Shown: one piece after another, positions 1 to 6,169 of the stretch
Position numbering within the stretch: the first letter of the stretch is position 1
How the letters are laid out: each line of letters begins with the position of its first letter
Assembly: GCA_021828935.1 (NCBI GenBank)
Contig: JAJZCU010000008.1
Coordinates: 1-14,515, forward strand
Origin: Planctomycetota bacterium
GTDB taxonomy: Bacteria > Planctomycetota > Phycisphaerae > WQYP01
Direction of reading: 5' to 3'
Length of the DNA stretch: 14,515 nucleotides
Notes under the pieces: generated by a model
Seen by the model: only the letters and a program-made list of their open reading frames with translations
What the model was told of the DNA's origin: nothing
Database searches by the model: none
Made by a program: the position numbers and the translations under genes

Positions 1-349
1 CGCCATCATTGCGCATGCGGCTGCCGCGGCTCATGCTGCGAAAATCATTCTGATCTTCAATGTACCGCTCAATTTCGCGTTCGCTAATTTCGTTGGCTTT
101 GGTATCCGTGGCGGCGGTTTCCGGCGGGTGAACCACTTCATCGGGCACCCCGGCGACCGCCGTAAGGTCCGGCCCCTGGTCAAACTCGGAATCACGCCGT
201 TCTAACACCGGATTGGTTTGCAGTTCCTGTTCAATGCGTTCCTCCAGCGCCATCAGCGGCAACTGCAGGATTTCCATGGACTGAATCATGCGCGGGGCCA
301 GCTTCATTCGCTGTTCCATTCGCATGTGCTGGGAAGTGTCTAATCGCAT
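1..349 (-). CDS. rpoN: RNA polymerase sigma-54 factor RpoN, N-terminal part (cut by window edge)
   Basis: The reading frame opens at an ATG at 347-349 and runs off the left edge after 116 codons with no stop. The N-terminus has the sigma-54 region I signature: a Met/Gln-rich start, then [17 protein letters not shown] at about residues 16-32, and [15 protein letters not shown] at about 36-50. This is the activator-interacting domain that blocks open-complex formation until an AAA+ enhancer-binding protein acts. It is followed by an acidic, low-complexity stretch rich in D, E, P and T, as in region II. The core-binding domain and the RpoN box lie outside the window. The ribosome site is weak (CGGAAA about 6 nt upstream), but the start matches where family members begin. 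The gene is separated from its upstream neighbour by 233 bp, so it probably has its own promoter. Identification is confident from the region I pattern alone. Confidence 0.93.
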   Translation of the reverse strand, partial: MRLDTSQHMRMEQRMKLAPRMIQSMEILQLPLMALEERIEQELQTNPVLERRDSEFDQGPDLTAVAGVPDEVVHPPETAATDTKANEISEREIERYIEDQNDFRSMSRGSRMRNDG

Positions 350-413
350 GGAGTTTTTCCGAAGATTCTAGCTTTCTCACGCCGCTATGTCGGCTCACGA
401 TAAGCCATACTAT

Positions 414-429
414 AGCATGACTTGAGCCA
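414..429 (-). promoter_or_regulatory. Possible sigma-54 (-24/-12) promoter upstream of rpoN
   Basis: Read on the minus strand this is TGGCTCAAGTCATGCT. Compared with the consensus TGGCACG-N4-TTGCW, it matches 9 of the 12 defined positions. It keeps the two near-invariant dinucleotides, GG (-24) and GC (-12), at the right spacing. The mismatches are at A5, G7 and T12. A start site would fall near position 402, giving a leader of about 50 nt before the rpoN ATG. A TATAGT hexamer overlaps its downstream edge (409-414, minus) but has no good -35 partner. The match is by eye only, and such a degenerate motif can occur by chance. Confidence 0.3.
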
Positions 430-443
430 CGGGGACATTTCAG

Positions 444-463
444 GTCGCGGCACGGCACGCGAC
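444..463. repeat. Inverted repeat upstream of rpoN
   Basis: GTCGCG (444-449) and CGCGAC (458-463) are perfect 6-bp arms around an 8-base centre. On the plus strand the second arm is followed by GAATTTT, but no plus-strand gene precedes it. On the minus strand no T tract follows it. It is therefore a poor terminator in either direction and could instead be an operator, or chance in GC-rich DNA. It lies just upstream of the candidate sigma-54 promoter. Confidence 0.25.
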
Positions 464-582
464 GAATTTTGCCACGCCGTCCGCCAGTCGCGGCTCATAG
501 CCAAGTTTCACCTTAAAGAAACCTATGAGGGAACGCAATACGCCGCCGACCGTTATTGGCCCCCCGCGGGCTTCAGCCAAGA

Positions 583-939
583 CTAGGTCAGCGAACTATC
601 GCGATCGGCATTCGGCCGCACCAACGGTGCGTCGCCAGCCCCCGGCCTCGGGCCGCTTACCACTTCAACGCTGGTGAACTCATCCAGGTTCAACACGCTT
701 TTTTCGCCGTCGGCTTTTTCGATAATCAGCCGATCCAGCCACAGCCGCCCATCCTGGTTGCGGGCAAACCAACTGCCTGATTCCTGCCGCTCCTGGCGCA
801 CCACCGTGCCGCTGACCACAATACTGTACACGTCATCGCGCTGCGGAATCTGTTGCGTGACGCGCACCACCGTGCCGGGGGCATATAGCACGGTGGTTTG
901 GCTGACGTGTAGGCCCGTTGATAGCTGTCCTTCGTTCAC
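583..939 (-). CDS. Conserved-looking small beta-rich hypothetical protein (118 aa)
   Basis: This gene starts with GTG, preceded by GGAG seven bases upstream, which supports the start. It has no signal peptide and no membrane segment. Residues about 18-95 alternate hydrophobic and polar residues in beta-strand fashion: a Val-rich strand around GTVVRVTQQIPQRDD, then SGTVVRQERQESGSWFA, then a WLDRL strand and LNLDEFTSVEVV. The end is a Pro/Arg/Asp-rich tail of about 25 residues. The block of VRVTQ, GSWFA, LWLDRL and LNLDE resembles a small protein I associate with planctomycetes. I know no function for it. It starts 15 bp after the MarC-family stop, so the two are almost certainly co-transcribed, but a functional link is only inferred. 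The arrangement resembles a single SH3-like barrel, but this is a guess from strand pattern. Confidence 0.8.
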   Translation of the reverse strand: MNEGQLSTGLHVSQTTVLYAPGTVVRVTQQIPQRDDVYSIVVSGTVVRQERQESGSWFARNQDGRLWLDRLIIEKADGEKSVLNLDEFTSVEVVSGPRPGAGDAPLVRPNADRDSSLT

Positions 940-954
940 GCCGCTGCTCCGTTC

Positions 955-1638
955 TTACCGTTTGAGTGCCATACCATAGGACCGCAAAATACCCACGACT
1001 CCGCGGCGAATCAAGCTCACCGCGATCGCCGCCAAAAGAATCATCACCACCTTGTTAATCACCGAAAGCGCGGGCCGCCCAAACACCTTGACCACCACCT
1101 GACTATGGTACATGGCCAGATAAAGCAACAGTAAATTCAGCACCAGCGCCACGGCCACCATGCCCACCACCACCGCCGAACCCATCTGCAGCCCATATTC
1201 AAGGCGGTACTTGGGGCCGTACGTGCTCACCAGCAGCAGCGTGGTGGTCATGGTGGCCGGTCCAACAATCAGCGGAATCGCCAGCGGAACCACACTAATC
1301 TGTAGCCCGCCGGCGTCGGTGATCTGCCGCAATTCCTTCTGATCGTTCACCGCGGCCTTTCCCGGACTTAACAAATCCACAATGCTCAACACCACCAGGA
1401 GCAGGCCGCCGGCAATTTGAAAATCATAAAATCGCACCCCTAAGATCGTGAAAATGGTCTGGCCCACCACCAGAAACGCCACCGCCGTGATCGCCGCCAC
1501 CAACGTGGCGTGCCGCGCGATGCGCCGCTGCGTGGCCACCGGATAATGTTCAGTTAAGGCCAAAAATAGCGGCAGCACGCCGGCGGGGTCGATGACCACC
1601 AACAGGGGCAGGAAAATCAGGAGGAAATCATGTACCAT
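955..1638 (-). CDS. MarC family (UPF0056) integral membrane protein
   Basis: The protein has 227 residues and about six hydrophobic segments, the normal size and shape of the MarC/UPF0056 family in the cytoplasmic membrane. The first segment ends in the family hallmark VVIDPAGVLPLFLALTE, and another, PLAIPLIVGPATMTTTLLL, matches the conserved IPLxxGPG region in mid-protein. A polar loop (SPGKAAVNDQKELRQITDA) separates the two halves. The frame is open further upstream to a GTG at 1695, but the extra residues are polar and basic. Family members begin right at the first hydrophobic segment, so the ATG at 1638 is preferred. Its ribosome site is weak. The function of the family is unsettled: despite the name, MarC itself is not established as a multiple-antibiotic-resistance determinant. 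It is divergent from the ferredoxin gene and the first gene of a likely two-gene unit with the 118-aa protein. Confidence 0.92.
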   Translation of the reverse strand: MVHDFLLIFLPLLVVIDPAGVLPLFLALTEHYPVATQRRIARHATLVAAITAVAFLVVGQTIFTILGVRFYDFQIAGGLLLVVLSIVDLLSPGKAAVNDQKELRQITDAGGLQISVVPLAIPLIVGPATMTTTLLLVSTYGPKYRLEYGLQMGSAVVVGMVAVALVLNLLLLYLAMYHSQVVVKVFGRPALSVINKVVMILLAAIAVSLIRRGVVGILRSYGMALKR

Positions 1639-1723
1639 GCAGCTACCGTTGAAAGACCCGTTTTTTTTAGGGCGCCGCGGCGGAGATTGGTTCACTCACA
1701 CTACGTTTACACCGCCGGTCTCC

Positions 1724-1729
1724 TATAAT
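1724..1729 (+). promoter_or_regulatory. Candidate -10 element (TATAAT) for ferredoxin-mutL
   Basis: An exact TATAAT sits in the 106-bp divergent gap, 15 bp before the ferredoxin ATG. No convincing -35 hexamer is present 16-18 bp upstream (CTACGT at 1701-1706). A start site 6-7 nt downstream would fall inside or after the Shine-Dalgarno sequence, which would leave a very short leader. It could therefore be a chance match. Confidence 0.25.
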
Positions 1730-1732
1730 ATC

Positions 1733-1738
1733 GGTGAG
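1733..1738 (+). promoter_or_regulatory. Ribosome binding site that fixes the ferredoxin start
   Basis: GGTGAG lies six bases before the ATG at 1745. The same frame stays open back to 1592, inside the divergent MarC gene, but no comparable site was noticed at the upstream start. The N-terminal extension it would encode has no ferredoxin-like content. This site therefore favours 1745. Confidence 0.6.
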
Positions 1739-1744
1739 AACAAG

Positions 1745-2434
1745 ATGCCTGATTCGCAAAACAAATTCGACATGTTCAATGGCGGCCAGCGCCGCGGCTT
1801 CTTTTCCCAGTTGCTGGGCGAGGCACTATCCCCTTTGTCCAACATCGTGGAACGGCAGGTGCAGCCAATTTTGGACATGCTCGAACAGCCCATCGGCGAG
1901 CCCGAAATGCCCGCCTACGACGCCGGCGACATGGCCGGCCCGCCCGAACGCTATCTGCGGCCACCGGGCGCCCTGGCGGAAGCTGATTTTGCCCAGGCTT
2001 GCACCCGCTGCAATAAATGCGTAGAGGCCTGTCCCGCGCAATGCATTCGGCTGGACATTGCCGGGGTTGATGCCGAGGGCCTTCCCTACATTGTGCCGCG
2101 GGAAATGCCCTGCGTGGTTTGCGACACCCTGGCCTGCATGCCCGCCTGCCCCACCGGCGCCCTGAAATTGGTTCCGCGTGAACACGTAAAAATGGGGCTG
2201 GCCAAGGTTGACACCCAGTTGTGCCGCCGACATGAAGGCGAAGATTGCCAACTGTGCGTGCAGGCCTGCCCCATTGGCGAAACGGCCATTACCATCAGCG
2301 CCGCCACCGGCAAGCTGCGGGTGCGGCGGCAGGGATGCATCGGCTGCGGCGTGTGCGAACAGGCCTGCCCGGTTGAACCGGCGGCCATCCAAATACACCC
2401 GCTGGCGTCCGGCCATGATATTTTAATTTCCTAA
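1745..2434 (+). CDS. Polyferredoxin with four [4Fe-4S] sites, NapG/MauM-like
   Basis: The protein has 229 residues and carries four cysteine motifs: C86-C89-C92-C96, C123-C126-C131-C135, C160-C168-C171-C175 and C198-C201-C204-C208. Most are closed by CP, and the long gap in the third is typical of NapG/MauM-type electron carriers. These proteins usually pass electrons between quinol-linked membrane partners and periplasmic enzymes. The N-terminal RRGFFSQLL (residues 16-24) looks like a twin-arginine start, but the following region is amphipathic rather than a clear signal peptide. Export is therefore doubtful. No nap, mau or other redox gene is present, so the partner is unknown. The gene lies 40 bp upstream of mutL on the same strand and is probably co-transcribed with it. 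The family-level call is secure, the subfamily is likely, and the physiological role is unknown. Confidence 0.88.
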   Translation: MPDSQNKFDMFNGGQRRGFFSQLLGEALSPLSNIVERQVQPILDMLEQPIGEPEMPAYDAGDMAGPPERYLRPPGALAEADFAQACTRCNKCVEACPAQCIRLDIAGVDAEGLPYIVPREMPCVVCDTLACMPACPTGALKLVPREHVKMGLAKVDTQLCRRHEGEDCQLCVQACPIGETAITISAATGKLRVRRQGCIGCGVCEQACPVEPAAIQIHPLASGHDILIS

Positions 2435-2474
2435 TGGGGCTCCACATTTAATTATTTATTTTATCGGCGGTTGC

Positions 2475-4487
2475 ATGGGCGCGGGCATGGTTGAAGACAC
2501 AATCAATGAAAAGTCTCAGGACCGTCCCGCGCGGCCCGCCGAAGCCGGCCCCGACTCTTGCGCCCCCGCGGACGACATGGCGACAATCCGCGTGCTGCCC
2601 ATGGCTTTGGTGAACAAAATCGCCGCCGGCGAAGTGATTGAACGCCCCGCCAGTGTGGTGAAGGAATTATTGGAAAACGCCATTGACGCCGGCGCCACGC
2701 AAATTACCTGCGCCATCGAAGGCGGCGGCCGGGGCCTGATCCGTGTCACCGACAACGGCGGCGGAATTCCCCCCGAACAGGTTCCCCTGGCCTTTGCTCA
2801 ACACGCCACCAGCAAAATACAAACGGTGGACGATCTGTTCGCCATCGGCACCATGGGTTTCCGCGGCGAGGCCCTGGCTTCCATTGCCGCCGTGAGCCAT
2901 ACCACCATGATTTCACGCCATCGCGACCGGCCCGACGCCTTTCGCTTTGCGGCCGCAGACGCCGCCAATTCCGCCGGACAGCCCTGTGCCGCACCCGTGG
3001 GCACCACGGTGGAAGTGCGCGATTTGTTTTACAGCGTTCCAGCCCGCCGGAAATTTCTTCGCAGCGACGCCACCGAGTTCGGCCACATCCATGAAATCGC
3101 CCTGCGCATCGCCCTGCCGCACCCCAACGTAGCCATTGGCTTAAGCCACAACGGCCGCAACGTGCTCTCTCTGGCCGCCACGCCCGACCACCGTTGGCGC
3201 GTGGCCGAGGCCCTGGGCAAGGAACTGTACAGCGCCCTGATCCCAATCAATTTAACCGCCAACGGCGTGACCGTTTCGGGCTTCGCCGGTTTGCCTGAAC
3301 TGGCCCGCCCCACGGCGCGCCTGCAATACTTGTTTTTAAATCAGCGATTCGTCCGCGACCGCTCCATTCTTCACGCCGTTAAGGAGGCCTACCGCGGATT
3401 GATAGAACCCGCCAGCCAGCCCGCCGCGGTTATTTTTTTATTCATGGACCCAATGGCGTTTGATGTTAATGTTCACCCGCAAAAAACCGAGGTGCGCTTC
3501 CGCGAATCAAACGGGCCGTTCCGAACCGTGCTGGCGGCCGTGCGGGAACAGTTGCTGCAGGCCGACTTAACGCCCGCGGTGAAGGTGAATCCCGACGATC
3601 CCGGCGCCCTGCCCCCGGAAGCCGGGGTGCAGGAACACCGCCAGCGCGTGGCCGACTTTTTCCAGCAGGGTCCGCCGCCGCAGCCGCGCCTGGCCTTTGG
3701 CGTGGAAAATGGCCGGCGCGGCAGCGCCGGAGGCGGGGGCTCTTATGTGGGCCGGCCTTATACCCAAGGCGCCGGGCCAAGCGCCGGCGGCGGCGCGTCG
3801 CACGGAAGCGTGCCCTTTGCCGATCCATTGGAAACCCTGCGCGCCGCAGCGGCCGCGTTGCCCAAAGATTCGCTGGACCCCGCGGGCGTATCGGGCGTCT
3901 CCGGAGGCGCCGCCCTGGCCCGCCCTTTTGTGCAGGTACACCACAGTTACGTGGTGGCGGAAACCGCCGATGGCCTGGTCATCATTGACCAGCACGCGCT
4001 GCATGAGCGCATTATTTACGAAGATTTGTACGCCCGGGCCACCCGCGGAACCCTGGAAGCCCAGCGCCTGCTGATGCCTGAGATTATTAACTTAACGCCC
4101 CCACAACAAGCCGTGCTGGACGCAGTGCGGCCGCTGTTGGCTGAACTTGGCATTGAAATCACGCCCATGGATTCCAACAGCATTGCCATCCACAGTTTCC
4201 CCAGCCTGCTGGCCAAGGTTTCCCCGGCCGAATTTCTGCGAGATCTGTTTGACCGTCTGCATGAGGTGAAGGAAAATCTGGCGCGTGAAGAACTTCTGCA
4301 CGAAGTGCTGGACATGGCCAGTTGCAAGGCCGCGGTAAAGGCCGGCTACCCACTGGGCCGCGATGAAATTCAGAGCCTGCTGGACCGCAAACAGGAAATC
4401 GACCGCTCCAGCAACTGCCCGCACGGCCGCCCCACCACGCTGCGCCTCACGCTGCACGACCTTGAGAAACAATTTAAGCGCAAATAG
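2475..4487 (+). CDS. mutL: DNA mismatch repair protein MutL (endonuclease type)
   Basis: The protein has 670 residues. The N-terminal GHKL ATPase shows ELLENAIDAGA (from E64), DNGGGI (D93-I98), ATSKI and GFRGEAL (G128-L134). The transducer domain ends in VHPQKTEVRF at about 333-342. A Gly/Pro/Ala-rich linker follows (about 370-480). The C-terminal domain has the metal-binding endonuclease motif DQHALHERIIYE (505-516), QRLLMP (530-535) at the place of the sliding-clamp-binding motif, SCKAAVKAG and CPHGRP (648-653). This is the nicking type of MutL used where MutH is absent: it acts with MutS and is directed by the beta clamp. The conserved domain begins at MATIRVLP (ATG at 2577), and no start has a strong ribosome site. 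The first 34 residues are low complexity, so the true start may be 2577. Confidence 0.97.
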   Translation: MGAGMVEDTINEKSQDRPARPAEAGPDSCAPADDMATIRVLPMALVNKIAAGEVIERPASVVKELLENAIDAGATQITCAIEGGGRGLIRVTDNGGGIPPEQVPLAFAQHATSKIQTVDDLFAIGTMGFRGEALASIAAVSHTTMISRHRDRPDAFRFAAADAANSAGQPCAAPVGTTVEVRDLFYSVPARRKFLRSDATEFGHIHEIALRIALPHPNVAIGLSHNGRNVLSLAATPDHRWRVAEALGKELYSALIPINLTANGVTVSGFAGLPELARPTARLQYLFLNQRFVRDRSILHAVKEAYRGLIEPASQPAAVIFLFMDPMAFDVNVHPQKTEVRFRESNGPFRTVLAAVREQLLQADLTPAVKVNPDDPGALPPEAGVQEHRQRVADFFQQGPPPQPRLAFGVENGRRGSAGGGGSYVGRPYTQGAGPSAGGGASHGSVPFADPLETLRAAAAALPKDSLDPAGVSGVSGGAALARPFVQVHHSYVVAETADGLVIIDQHALHERIIYEDLYARATRGTLEAQRLLMPEIINLTPPQQAVLDAVRPLLAELGIEITPMDSNSIAIHSFPSLLAKVSPAEFLRDLFDRLHEVKENLAREELLHEVLDMASCKAAVKAGYPLGRDEIQSLLDRKQEIDRSSNCPHGRPTTLRLTLHDLEKQFKRK

Positions 4488-4498
4488 GCCGGCACCAC

Positions 4499-4837
4499 AT
4501 GGGGGGTGGCCATCTTGGCCAATGGGGGGTGGCCATCTTGGCCGCCGTATCGTTCGCCTGCAGTTTGGGATCAAATCTTGGCGTGGACATGATAATGGGG
4601 GGTGGCCATCCTGGCCGGCGTATCGTTCGCCTGCTACCTGGTATCAAATCCTGGCATGCACATGATAATGGGGGGTGGCCATCCTGGCCGGCCTATCGTT
4701 CGCCTGCTACTTGGTATCAAATCTTGGCGTAGGCATAACAATGGGGGCTGGCCATCTTGGCCGCCGTATCGTTCGCCTGCAGTTTGGGATCAAATCTTGG
4801 TATGGCCATGGTAATGGGCATGGCCATCTTGGCCGCC
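4499..4837. repeat. Tandem repeat, exact 73-bp period, hairpin-headed units
   Basis: The unit head ATGGGGGGTGGCCATC(T/C)TGGCC occurs six times, at 4499, 4522, 4595, 4668, 4741 and 4814. The last five are spaced exactly 73 bp apart, giving four full units. The first copy is a 23-bp truncated head joined directly to unit 1, and the last is a 24-bp head followed by unrelated DNA. Each head is an inverted repeat: in unit 1 GGTGGCCA-TCT-TGGCCGCC (4528-4546) gives eight pairs, counting one G-U. Each unit also contains TCGTTCGCCTGC and ATCAAATC. Units 1 and 4 are alike, and so are units 2 and 3 (an A-B-B-A order). Since 73 is not a multiple of three, the array cannot be one conserved peptide. It lies directly after the mutL stop in a convergent gap. 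Its function is unknown. Confidence 0.93.
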
Positions 4838-5077
4838 AAAAAACCGCCTCGCGCGACGGCGCGTCGCCGCCCCGGTCGCCCCGCAACGCCGCGGCATTGT
4901 GCCGCCGCCACGCGCCCGTCGCGGCCCATTGGGCCGGCGCGGGCGGCTAGCAGTTATGGTCACGGGTTTGAAATTTTCTGCGACGACGCGCGTTCGTATC
5001 CACATGACGTTCCGCCGCGTGCGGCGTTTTGCGCCCGCGCACCTGCCAACGCTGATCATGAACCATTGCTTCACCTC
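4838..5077. other. Convergent intergenic remainder between the repeat array and the toroid gene
   Basis: This stretch is GC-rich and contains no gene I recognise. Its contents are one strong hairpin (5013-5026) and a short minus-strand frame at 4947-5066. That frame encodes 39 Arg-rich residues starting MVHDQRWQVRGRK. Its ATG has an AGGTGA site four bases upstream, right after the toroid stop codon. A second overlapping minus frame starts with GTG at 5074. Neither has recognisable homology, and the second runs into the repeat array. They are listed here rather than called as genes. Confidence 0.4.
5013..5030 (+). terminator. Possible rho-independent terminator downstream of mutL
   Basis: CGCCGC-GT-GCGGCG (5013-5026) is a perfect inverted repeat. 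With a realistic four-base loop it forms a five-pair GC stem. It is followed on the plus strand by TTTT (5027-5030) and then G. If it works, plus-strand transcripts from mutL would carry the whole 73-bp repeat array in their 3' end. The T tract is short, and on the minus strand none follows, so its value for the toroid operon is doubtful. Confidence 0.3.
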
Positions 5078-6169
5078 TCACCTTTGATAAATTGGCAAAT
5101 AACGATACGGCACACACAGGGCCAGAACGGCCATGGCGGTGCAGTAGTCGGCGCCGCCGGGGCTGGAATCGCTGCCGTTGGTCCAGGAACCGTTCACGTT
5201 CTGGTTGGCCAGCAGGGTGTCGCGCAGGGAAGGGTAAAACCCGCGCCAGTAGCGGCCGCCCAGTTGGTACATGGCCTGGCTGCAATAGTACACGCCGTAA
5301 TAATAAAAGCGGATACCGTTGTTGGTCAGCGGGTGCTGCAACAAATAATCGCCGCCGGCAAAGGCCAGTTTACTGTTGTGTTTTCCCAAAAGTTCCAGCG
5401 AAAGCACGCCGGTGCCGGTGAGGGCCTCATCCACGCTGCCCAAGTTGCCGGGCTGATAGGCAAAGCCGCCGCTGGGAGAAGCGTCGCCGCGGATAAATTT
5501 CAGGGCATCTTGAATGGCGGACGCTGGCACGGCGGCGCCATCGGCGGCGGCGCCGCGCAGGGCCATGAGCTGCCAGCCGGTGCAGGACATGTCCGAATCG
5601 CCGCTGTTGGGCTGGTAGCGCCAGCCGCCCTGCATGTTCGGAGCCTTGTTAATTTTTTGGGCGGCCAAAATCACGTGTACCGCCTTGGCCAGCGCCTTGG
5701 ACACGCGGATTCGCCGCTTGCGGCTGACCATGCCATACACTTCGCTGAGCATCACGGTACTGATGCCGTGGTCGTACATGGTGTGGCCGCTGGCCGAGAT
5801 CACGCCGTTGGCTTGTTGTTTTTTTAGCACCCAGTCAATGGCTTTGTTGATAACCTTGCCGTAGGGGCCTCCGCCGGGCGTGTACCCGCGGGCCAGAAAC
5901 GCCATGACTGAAAGACTGGTAACGGCCGTGCTGGGACCGTCGGCGGCATAATATCCGCCGGAGGGCCGCTGCTGCTGACTGATCCATTTGAGCGCACGAG
6001 CCACGGACAGGCGCACGCGTACGGGCACGCGGCGGTTGAGCGCCATGGCCGGCCGGGCGCCGCCCCAGGGCGCGCCGCCAGTTGGCGATGGCAGGCCGGT
6101 TCCAAAGGCGGCGGTGAAAACGGCTGCGGCCAACGTAAGTCGCAAACCTTTGGTATACACGCTTTTCAT
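5078..6169 (-). CDS. Secreted alpha/alpha-toroid protein (prenyltransferase/squalene cyclase-like repeats)
   Basis: The protein has 363 residues. The N-terminus is a signal peptide: a basic start, a hydrophobic core LTLAAAVFTAAFG (11-23), and a plausible cleavage after A-M-A at 43. The mature part is built of helical repeats with Gly-rich turns, such as QQRPSGGYYAADGPST, NMQGGWRYQPNSGDSD, DEALTGTGVLSLELLG and NGSWTNGSDSSPGGADYCTA. This is the pattern of the terpene-cyclase/prenyltransferase toroid fold. The catalytic DxDD of squalene-hopene cyclases is not seen, so it is more likely a binding scaffold than a cyclase. The start ATG overlaps the preceding gene's stop by four bases (ATGA) and has CGGAG upstream, implying coupled translation. 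The C-terminus PYRYLPIYQR resembles that of planctomycete proteins in similar operons. The fold call is secure and the ligand unknown. Confidence 0.87.
   Translation of the reverse strand: MKSVYTKGLRLTLAAAVFTAAFGTGLPSPTGGAPWGGARPAMALNRRVPVRVRLSVARALKWISQQQRPSGGYYAADGPSTAVTSLSVMAFLARGYTPGGGPYGKVINKAIDWVLKKQQANGVISASGHTMYDHGISTVMLSEVYGMVSRKRRIRVSKALAKAVHVILAAQKINKAPNMQGGWRYQPNSGDSDMSCTGWQLMALRGAAADGAAVPASAIQDALKFIRGDASPSGGFAYQPGNLGSVDEALTGTGVLSLELLGKHNSKLAFAGGDYLLQHPLTNNGIRFYYYGVYYCSQAMYQLGGRYWRGFYPSLRDTLLANQNVNGSWTNGSDSSPGGADYCTAMAVLALCVPYRYLPIYQR

Noticed and set aside
409..437. Sigma-70 promoter for rpoN using TATAGT (409-414, minus)
   Set aside because: No acceptable -35 hexamer lies 16-18 bp upstream (TGTCCC is the nearest). 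It was kept only as a remark beside the sigma-54-like site.
1639..1695. Upstream extension of the MarC protein to a GTG at 1695
   Set aside because: The extra 19 residues are polar and basic, while family members start at the first membrane segment, as the ATG at 1638 does.
1592..1744. Upstream extension of the ferredoxin reading frame
   Set aside because: It would overlap the divergent MarC gene, encode sequence unlike ferredoxins, and ignore the good ribosome site before the ATG at 1745.
4499..4814. Peptide-coding interpretation of the 73-bp repeats (frames rich in GGWPSWP or GGGHPGR)
   Set aside because: The period is not a multiple of three, so each frame shows each peptide only intermittently. 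No ribosome site or conserved protein follows.
4499..4837. CRISPR-like appearance: about 24-bp hairpin repeats with regular 49-bp spacing
   Set aside because: The intervening segments are nearly identical rather than unique, the period is a strict 73 bp, and no cas gene is present. It is a plain tandem repeat.
4757..5827. Plus-strand open frame of 356 codons crossing the repeat array and the toroid gene
   Set aside because: It is antisense to the toroid gene, whose signal peptide, repeats and coupled start are convincing. The frame arises from GC-rich codon bias and begins in the repeats.
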